DNA of 64,000 bases from Epiperipatus broadwayi (taxonomy: Eukaryota > Onychophora > Udeonychophora > Euonychophora > Peripatidae), in assembly GCA_028023455.1 (NCBI GenBank), contig JAQFVV010000157.1, positions 2,420,001 through 2,484,000 on the forward strand, written 5' to 3'. Positions 56,066 to 64,000 of the stretch are shown piece after piece (within the stretch, counting starts at the first letter, position 1; each line of letters opens with the position of its first letter). Under the pieces are notes generated by a model, which worked only from the letters and a program-made list of their open reading frames with translations, searched no databases and was not told the DNA's origin. The position numbers were made by a program, and so were the translations under genes.

Positions 56066-56374
56066 ATGACTAAGCATTTGGATGGTGCAGTCGAGGATTG
56101 GTTGAACTCAAGATGTCACTATTTGGTTACCTATGGTAAGTATGAAGAAGCAATAGTACAAAGCTTTTGGAGTGAGGAGCATCAGAATAATGTGCTGCAG
56201 CAAATATCTCAAAAACAATACAAGCCAAGCACTGGAGAAAGCGTATCACAATTTTTTAAGACAAGTGCCAAAATTAAACGCACTTATAGTTTTTCCTTTG
56301 TCAAAAAGCTATATTCATCTTATAAGACAAATTTTCCAGTTAATGTTCAACACATAATGCCAGCTAACAATTGA
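56066..56374 (+). pseudogene. gag capsid-like fragment, copy B
   Basis: This open stretch of 102 codons starts with a TKHLDGAVEDWLNS segment, followed by a YEEAIVQSFWSEEHQNNVLQ segment and a YKPSTGESVSQFF segment. The pattern L-x-G-A-x-x-W, a W/F-S near a charged stretch, then G-x-Y is that of retrotransposon gag (capsid) proteins. It is preceded in the same frame by a KELNELF-like segment from about 55990. Function would be particle assembly, but the frame is interrupted. Confidence 0.65.
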
Positions 56375-56523
56375 TTGATTATTGAAATGATAATAGATCT
56401 ACTAAGGACTATAGATATAGAAATGTCTGGTGAAAAGAAACAGTATGAATGTCATTATATAAGTATTTATATTGTAAATTTTAACTTACCTGACTGGCAG
56501 AGATTTGATCATATACCTGGACT

Positions 56524-56766
56524 ATTTATAAATTTTTGCTTTCTGAAAGTAAGGGCTTTATTTTTTTTTAGTTGTTGTAAACTCTCATTTGCCTGACTTG
56601 GATGGATGGCATAGCTGACAAGACACCTGTATATTATAATTATATAATTAAAAACAATAAAAGATAAACAAAGCAAGTTGTGCTGGGGAAATGGCATTTA
56701 AGTATGTGTCAAGTTCCAAAATATTCCAGAAGACAATAGTGAATCCAGTTATAAGTATATTGAAGA
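56524..56766 (+). repeat. candidate right LTR of copy B
   Basis: Matches 54646-54884 over its length (TATAAATTTTTG, ACAAAGCAAGTTGTGCTGGG, GTCAAGTTCC, AAGTATATTGAA). The substitutions and gaps between the two repeats are numerous, so the insertion is old. Confidence 0.66.
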
Positions 56767-59435
56767 TTAAAACTAAATTTAACAAAAAAACTTTGGACAT
56801 TTTATGAATAATTATTGTTTTCATGCATGCATATGAAATAAAATAATGATATAAGAGAGATTGGAGAAAAGACTTAACTGACAATTACATTTTGTAATCA
56901 AACAATTGTTGTTGTGATGCATTAACCTCTTTAAATGTAATATTGTATGGTTGCCTTCATTCGTCAAGAGAAATTTATGTTCTTCAAGATCTAGCCAGGT
57001 ATTGTAAATAAGGGCTATGTGTAATGGTAATCATTATTCTATTAAATAAAATATTGTTAAAAATATATATGCTGATCTATTTTCTGATGTTTAAAGTCAG
57101 AGGGCACCCGTATAAATTATATAAATTATTTTAAATATATAAATCATTGAAACATGCTTAGTTTGATCATTACATAGTAAAACTCTGTACATTTTTGGCA
57201 CCCAATAATATGTTCCTTCTTTCTCTTCTCTTCTTTTAATAAGTCATAGGAAAAATTTACAAATCAACAGATGCACTACTATGTAGCTGATTCTAAAATA
57301 TACATCAATACTGCTACTTAACAATGTGTTTGCAGGTATATTTTTCTAATTCTGAAAATACAGCCAGGTAATATTCTTATTGATTCATTTTTAACTCTTT
57401 TCCTTTGAAATCCTGATATTGAGTACTATAATGTGTAAAAAAGTTCCAATGAAAATTAATATTAATTACATATTGTGTGTACAAATGATATATTATGGAA
57501 TTCATAGCAATAAAAAATACCATATCATTCAAACATAGATTAATATATTAAAATCATATTACTATATTTTATATGAGAAAGTCATATATATACTAGATTC
57601 ATATAAAATTTTTGATGAGAAAAATAAGAATTATTAACATATTGAATAATGATCAGACCTGCTACCAATTATTTAAACAGTGAATAAACAGTATAATTTA
57701 CCATTAAAAATGACTCAAAAATATATTCAGACATAAAGAGAAAAATAATTTTTAAATAAAAAAAATAACAATGGTTTACTGAAGAGACTAGGGTAAAAGT
57801 ACTTGTAGATGGTATTTAAAATAGTGATGATAAGAAATGTTACACTATAATTAGTGGTCAGAGTAATCAAATTCTAATGTTGTACCTAAAAACAAAAATA
57901 CTGAGTCTGAAATTTACATTACTGGATTGCCTAACCAACAAGCCAAAGTCTGAAAATCCATTCAATGGGATTAAGGGCAAAATTAAAAAATTAAACTCAT
58001 TTGTAATACGAGCATGAGCATTACTATAATGCTCTTTGAAAACTCAAAACACTTTCTGTCATCATATTTATTCACCATATATAATAGTTTTGCAGAACAA
58101 TACTAGCATATTTACCATATTAATAGGTTACCATATTGATATCAATGCAAAAATATTTGTATTGTTACAAAACGTGAAATTTATAAACTTTGAAATTTTA
58201 TAACACAAATTATAATAAAAAATATATGCAATACAATATTAGATAAAATCCAAATTTTACCAAAATCCTTACTTGACCATCTACTAAACAAATAAACCTT
58301 CTCAAGTGAAAATCAAAATAAAGAAACCACATATATATACAAACAAACAAAACTTCCCATAATTCATTTCAAAAACCAATTTCCCTTTCTATCAAAAGAT
58401 ATATATATATATTGTTTTAGATTTGATGGATATTATAAAAGAAATGATCCAGAGTTGATAGGATGAACATTGATGTGGATATATCAAATACAAAAATACG
58501 TATAGAATATATGGTAACAAGAAAGAAATCTGAAATGTAAATTGATAGATACAGTAAAAAATTACAGTGAATTGAAAAAAAAAGAAAATTTATTCAATGA
58601 CGGAAACTATGTACTTAGTTTGATTTATTGTCTAAGTTCTCTTGACGGTGTAATTTTATCAACCTGTGTATTCTTGAATTTCTCAAATGTGATCCTTGTA
58701 ACTCATATGATGCTACATATACGCTCCCAGTTGAATTTTGCAATTTACTGTTTTCCTTGTATTATGCTTCTTCTGTAAATAAAGTTTACTTTTGAAATAA
58801 AAGAAAACAATTGAATTAAATTTTTTTTTACCCAATAACATATGCTCTAATGTTATATATATCTTTACAAACGCATATTTAATTATATTCGTTTATACCC
58901 TATAATCTTATTTAATTATAAGATTTAACAATTTAAATTAATTTTATTGTGAGTTTAATTTATTATGCGAAGTTTATTAAATATAATCCATATACTTTTA
59001 AATATATTTTCTTCTAATTTCTATTTTCTTTTTTTATTCATATCATTTTGCCAGCAACGGAGTGATGAATGAATTATACTTCAGGTAATAATTCATTTTT
59101 AAGAAAAACAAGTTTTTGAAAAAAAAATTTTTTATATAACTTTTATCTTTCTTTTTTTTTCTTTCCTTTAAGTAAACAAATATCTGAACATTAATCAAAT
59201 TTAAAAACTATTTAAAAAGAAAATCTGAAAGTTATAGAATATTATATATCCTAATGAAAACTATATTTAAAGAGTAATAAATTAAAAAGTACAAATTATG
59301 TCATTTAAAATAAGAAATCAGGTTGTGATTTATTGTTATTGGTGAAGGTAAATTAATTAGAGTAATCATTATATTTAGTCTTTATATATCTTTATTTTTA
59401 TTCTTTTCACGTACGCCTATATGTTTACGATGTAG
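56767..59435. other. AT-rich sequence, no gene seen
   Basis: The plus-strand frame at 58542-58778 (78 codons) has slightly less biased composition than its neighbours and is followed by AATAAAG and AATAAAAG strings. No domain is recognisable and I do not call it. A few AT runs are present. Confidence 0.4.
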
Positions 59436-59500
59436 TCGTTAGTGCGTTTGTTTATCATGTCCGCAACCTGTGACTTAAAATTCAAGTTGAGCAAAATTTA
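59436..59500 (+). repeat. possible tRNA-like remnant
   Basis: TAGTCGTTAGTGCG resembles an A box and TTAAAATTCAAGTTG a decayed B box. The block is unusual here for containing several CpG dinucleotides. The support is weak. Confidence 0.27.
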
Positions 59501-60146
59501 AAATTTTATTAGATTCCAATTAGGTTTGATTTTTTTTTTTTTTTTAGATAACTGAATTAGAGTTACCCAGCGAATCATCCAATACTGATCAAAAAATGGC
59601 TATTTATTCTTAGATCAAGTGTAAAATAATAGTGGACAAATACACAAACTCTCACAATTCTGCAATTGACACTGATATAGGTAAATGAAGCTTTATTCTT
59701 TATTGATTCACATTGAAGAATGTAGAAAACTATTCAGTGAATTGTATAATGGCTGTTTTACTCTTTTACTTGGGTATTTTTTTCTCGGTATAGATTCAGT
59801 AACTAAGTCAAATATAATACTTGATGGCGATAATTGGAAAAACTTTGTCTTCATTTGCTATAATTAATTATTTTACCATACATTAAAAAAAAGATTTGAG
59901 TAATTATCACAACATTTTGAACTAAAAAGTACTCATATTTTTAAAATACAATGTGTGTTTTTATGTTAAGTCCATAGAGCATTCCTATCTTACTTTCATA
60001 CAAGTAATTTTAAGTAGTCACTAGTAACAAAACAGCAGTTCATTGGCAATATGTACTGTTCTCTAAGAAGTTACAAAAATCATTAAATGGATGCACATTC
60101 TCAAGCCAATAATTACTCAAATCAAAAATTGCTGAGGATTTATTTT
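59501..60146. other. AT-rich sequence, no gene seen
   Basis: The frame at 59685-59867 has no recognisable motif. Confidence 0.45.
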
Positions 60147-61241
60147 TTATTCATCATCATCACCAACCATTACCAATCTACAGCAGGATGAAGATCTCTT
60201 AAGTTTGATCCATCTTTTCCGATCTTTAGTATCACTTCTCCACATCATCCCTGCACACTTTCTTATTTCACCCATCCATCTCACATGTGGTCTCTTTCTG
60301 GGTCTTTTACAATCTTTTGGAATCCATTTTAAGATTTCAATTGTCCATCTATTATCATCTCTTCTAGCAATATGTCCAGCCCAACTCCACTTCAATCTTT
60401 TAATTTTTTCAATGAAGTCAGTAACACCTGTTTGTTCTCTTACCCATATATTGTGTTTTCAATATCTTCTTGTTACTCCCAACATGCATCTCTCCATACT
60501 TCTTTGAATGGTCTAAAGTCTCTGTATTGCTCTTCTATTAACTGTCCAAGTCTCAGATCCATAAGTAAGAACTGGTAAAACACATTTATTAAAAACCTTT
60601 CTTTTCAAACACATAGGCATATTTCCTTTTAGTATCAAGTTATTTCTACCAAAAGCACTCCAACCAAGTTTAATTCTATGATTAATTTCATCCATTATGT
60701 TTCTATCTGTATTAATAATCTGACCAAGGTATTTGTAACTGTTAACTTCTTCTAACTCATCATAATCAATCTTAATTTTTATACTTTGAGAAAATCCATT
60801 AAACATTACTTTAGTCTTTTAAACATTTATCTTTAGTCCTAATTTCTTACTTTCATCTGATAACTTCTGCAACATTTCTTGCAGTGCTAAAGCATTATTT
60901 GCAAAAACAACTACATCATCTGTGAAATCTAAATGACTTAAATAATCTCCATTTACTTTCACTCCTTTAGCTTTCCATTTTAATCCACAAAATACTTCTT
61001 GCAGTACTGGTGTAAAAAGTTTTGGAGATATGGAATCACCCTGTCTTACACCCTTCTCAATATTGACTTTCCCAGTATCATTATGTAATCTTATTGTTGC
61101 TGTTGCATTTTTATAAATATTCATTAAAATATGACAATATCCTGGATCTATACCTTGATGATCCAATGCTTTAATCACTGAAGAAATGTTTATAGAATCA
61201 AATGCCTTTTCATAATCTACAAATCCAAAGCATAATAGCAA
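60147..61241 (-). pseudogene. RTE-like reverse transcriptase, one frame with three stops
   Basis: From 61241 down to 60147 a single reading frame is kept, broken only by in-frame stops at 60819-60821 (TAA), 60513-60515 (TAG) and 60459-60461 (TGA). It contains FVDYEKAFDSI (motif A), GVRQGDSISPKLF (motif B), HLDFTDDVVVF (motif C; FTDD where FADD is usual, both aspartates kept), SYKYLGQII, LTYGSETWTV and WSWAGHIARRDDNRW. The frame ends in Asp codons read from the GAT tail. The absence of frameshifts suggests a recent copy. The plus-strand frames at 60205-60578 are shadows. Confidence 0.85.
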
Positions 61242-61530
61242 CTCATATTTATTTATCCTTTCTATAATTCTCTCAATACCTGGATGTGATCTACTGTATT
61301 AAAATCACTTTTAAATCCAGCTTGTTCTTTTGGTTGGTGGAAATCCAATGTTCTCTATAGACGAGTTATAATTATCTTGGTAAAATTTTTTTATAAAACT
61401 GATAAAAGGCTGATAGGTCTGTAATTTCTAATATCTTCTTTATTACCTTTTTTAAATATTAATATTAATACTGCATTCTTCCAATCATCTGGTACATCTT
61501 TATCATTTATACATTTGGTACACAACTTTG
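60147..61530 (-). mobile_element. RTE-like LINE, best-preserved copy, 5'-truncated
   Basis: The minus-strand copy ends in ATCATCATC (plus strand near 60153) and extends upstream to an (AT)n run at 61532, where homology stops. It covers the RT fingers (DVPDDWKNAV, RNYRPISLL near 61430-61500), palm, thumb and C-terminal domain. The part upstream of 61241 has frame breaks. No endonuclease is present. Confidence 0.85.
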
Positions 61531-61531
61531 C

Positions 61532-61552
61532 TATATATATATATATATATAT
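61532..61552. repeat. (TA)n microsatellite
   Basis: About ten TA units at the upstream edge of the RTE-like copy. Confidence 0.9.
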
Positions 61553-64000
61553 TGTAACAAAATTAAAGGTGGTTCAAATAACTATTACCGTATCTGAGTT
61601 GTCTACAATATATATAAGATCATAATATTTAAAATAACGTTGGATTTCTCAAGATATCCCACTATCAATAATTATAAGCAAATTATTAATAACAAGTATT
61701 ATAACTCAGGTATATGAAATCACGTGAGGTGAGTACACTAGTAATTCAATAAAATATAACTCAGGTATACAGACAGTAGATCTTATCCACTTTCATTTCT
61801 TGGTTTGATGTTAAGTGCATGTTTAAACAAATACTAAGTGAATATGGTCTAGCAGGGCGCCACTAGATTATTTGAATCTAGACACAGTTATATCTAATAA
61901 CCTTTTCACATGTACCAGGTTTGAATCCCCTTTTGGTACTTTATTTCTAATAAAAATGGGAGATTTTGCTTTTTGAGCCATATCGCTATACGCACTAATA
62001 TTTAGGTAAAAGTAAAACATCTATAAACCACAGTGGAGTTCATTAGACATAAATCATTTCTCAGATCTTAACATAACAAATGTGTTTCAATATTTTTATA
62101 AGTTTACTAGCTCAGATTATATATAACTAATTTAGGATGGCAATTCACTCATCCTTGCATGAAATAGATGACGGGATGTGGTTATAATAATACTAAGAAA
62201 TCACTAAATATTATAAAATCAATATTTATTTATGGCCTGTAAACATTTAAACAGCTCATTAATTAAAACGTTGATGATGATGATGATAATAATAATGATA
62301 ATGACAAGGGTTTCAACTACAGCTCTAGGACTAAGCCTAAACATAAAACTAATTTTTATACAGAAATTCATAATTATTGCTTAATTTTAGCATATTTACT
62401 TATATCTTAAATAACTAATATTCAACCACTGATGATGATGAATGATCACACTTAACAAAGACTACACTTAATGAAATATATACGCCTCATTTAATAAAAC
62501 AAACTAATATTTATTACTGCACTTCTAACATATACATAAAAATTTCTAGACATACATGAAAATTGACATGAATAATAATAGTAAGAATAATAATTAATTA
62601 TATAACAATCCTCAGATTAATTTCAAGTTCTTTCCCCTTTCCCTTCAAATGTATATTGTATTAAGTTGGATGTCACATTGACCATGATTTTCATTCTATG
62701 AGAAAAGTATTTCAAGAAAAAAAAATATCGGCTCATTAGCACACATACTTTATAAATCTAACATGTAAGTAGAATGTTAAAAAAAAAATGTTAGTAGAAT
62801 TGAAAGAGCAAGTTTTAGAAACAAGTTTAAATTATTTTCTCCCCCTCTCTTCTACCTCTGAAATGCTATACTTAACTTGAAACAAAATAATCTAATATTC
62901 TAATACTACTTGTTACTTCACATTCACTCGCAATTACACACATATAAAAATATTATTACGTATGTGCGTGTTTTATCCCATAATAACAAAATATTATTTA
63001 AAACCAAAATAATAATAATATATTAGTTAAAACTAAAATCATAATACCATAAAAAAAATTGTTTTATACATTAATATTTCATAACTGTAAAATTAATAAA
63101 CAAATAATTTTGATACATTCAAGATCATTTATGAAGCTCAAAGTTATTATTAGTAAGACATTCTTGTTTTTAATCGATCTGAATAGTCTTTAAAAGTTCT
63201 ATAAATAAAATATATCACTTTATTGCTAAAATGTTTATTAAGACTCTGATATCATAAAGAAAATAGATATAAAAAGTCATATTACCGATCTTTTGTTTGT
63301 GGTGAATTTCCAAGGGTTCAAACTTGTCTTGTATAATGTCTATATTTCTGCAGCTACCATTTCCATTTTACGTGGGAACAATCTCTTTCTTGAGGTGTAT
63401 AACTATTTGATGATGATGACTCTATTGAGGTTATTTGCTTTAGTGGACAATTTGGAAATCATTATATTAATTTTTCTTCTCTTCCTGTCAAGCATGATTC
63501 TTTTAGTGGATGAAATACAGCAGTTGTTTTCACATTTATAAATTTTCTTGAGTTTAAAATCAGTTGTTGGAACAATTAATTGGACTTGATGATTAATATT
63601 TATCAGTAGATTAATTCATCTTTCATCGAATGCAGGTGAATGCTTTCTTCCTTCTATTAAAAACATCTTATTTCTCTGGTCAGTTGAAAGGTGTAGAATA
63701 TTATTTTAGACAAAACATCTTTTCTTTCCTATATGATGTGCAACTTCCCCAGATAGTCCGGAAAAAATGGGACATACATATAATTTTTCTAGCCAGTCAT
63801 TTCTTATATTTTCAACATTCAATTTAATAGTCTAATAATCTGAATCATAATCACCATAATAATTCTTCAAGACAGCTTTTTATATCCAATTTTTAGCTAA
63901 CTTAACCAATCAGAGATAGCGTCACTTGCTATTTTTGGACAAATTTGTTTTAATTAGATCTCTAATTTATTTTCAACTAAATTATTTTTCAACTGAAAAG
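61553..64000. other. AT-rich sequence, no gene identified
   Basis: A B-box-like CAGGTTTGAATCCCC lies near 61916, possibly a tRNA-like remnant, and a (GAT)n run at about 62272-62304. From about 63290 to 63830 both strands have somewhat longer frames and less biased composition (plus-strand frames at 63293-63541 and 63630-63827), but no domain, start context or splice pattern I can defend. If a host exon exists in the window, this stretch would be the first place to look. Confidence 0.4.

Larger units (their letters stand above)
54885..56523 (+). mobile_element. LTR element copy B: internal region with gag only
   Basis: The ~1.6-kb interior lies between two direct ~240-bp repeats. It encodes a coiled-coil region (54909-55241 and broken continuation to about 55800) and a capsid-like gag region (about 55950-56374). 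There is no room for pol, so this is a non-autonomous, gag-only LTR retrotransposon or an internally deleted one. Copy A lies head to head with it. Confidence 0.68.

Overview
This window looks like intergenic DNA from an invertebrate animal. By eye it is about three quarters A+T and has many microsatellites. I recognise no host gene, rRNA or complete tRNA gene. What can be identified is a dense, nested set of transposable elements in different states of decay: non-LTR retrotransposons (an RTE-like family and three others), a Penelope-like element, a gag-coding LTR element, tRNA-derived SINEs, a hAT MITE, a probable pogo/Tigger-type transposon and several fold-back repeats. The species cannot be named from the sequence.

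Layout. 0.6-3.2 kb: two RTE-like 3' ends on the minus strand and a hammerhead-bearing repeat. 3.5-7.3 kb: fold-back repeats, three copies of a tRNA-like/hammerhead composite, and a SINE with a 16-bp target-site duplication. 9.1-10.2 kb: another RTE-like copy. 10.7-11.1 kb: a long inverted repeat. 15.5-16.8 kb: fold-back repeats and a second SINE. 17.3-21.5 kb: a long decayed plus-strand RTE-like element, interrupted by a different LINE fragment (about 19.08-19.88 kb) and by a 750-bp hammerhead-bearing insertion (20.33-21.08 kb, with a 12-bp duplication). 25.9-27.4 kb: more hammerhead repeats and a further composite copy. 27.7-31.6 kb and 32.95-34.7 kb: two minus-strand copies of a second LINE family, the first keeping endonuclease and RT motifs. 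32.5 kb: a SINE derived from tRNA-Gly(TCC). 35.0-36.4 kb: a fold-back repeat split by a Tigger-like element. 36.9-39.2 kb: trinucleotide, ~130-bp and ~350-bp tandem arrays. 40.2-41.5 kb: palindromes and a hAT MITE. 44.2-45.5 kb: a third LINE. 51.4-52.6 kb: a Penelope-like RT, followed by a 42-bp tandem repeat, hammerhead motif and tRNA-like units. 53.05-56.77 kb: two gag-coding LTR element copies, head to head. 60.1-61.5 kb: the best-preserved RTE-like copy. The rest is AT-rich sequence in which I see no gene.

The most interesting signal is a recurrent hammerhead-ribozyme-like core (CTGATGA ... GAAAC ... GTC). The best copy, at 20933-20974, has a 6-bp stem I, a 4-bp stem II and a 2-bp stem III. 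Similar cores occur on both strands, often as outward-facing inverted pairs. In one family of at least five copies, a degenerate core follows a tRNA-like region and precedes a 42-bp terminal unit. Hammerheads are known in Penelope-like elements, in retrozymes and in the schistosome Sm-alpha SINE-like repeat, so the ribozyme class is not new. The tRNA-like/hammerhead/42-bp arrangement and the number of related families in one window are worth following up. No self-cleavage has been shown here.
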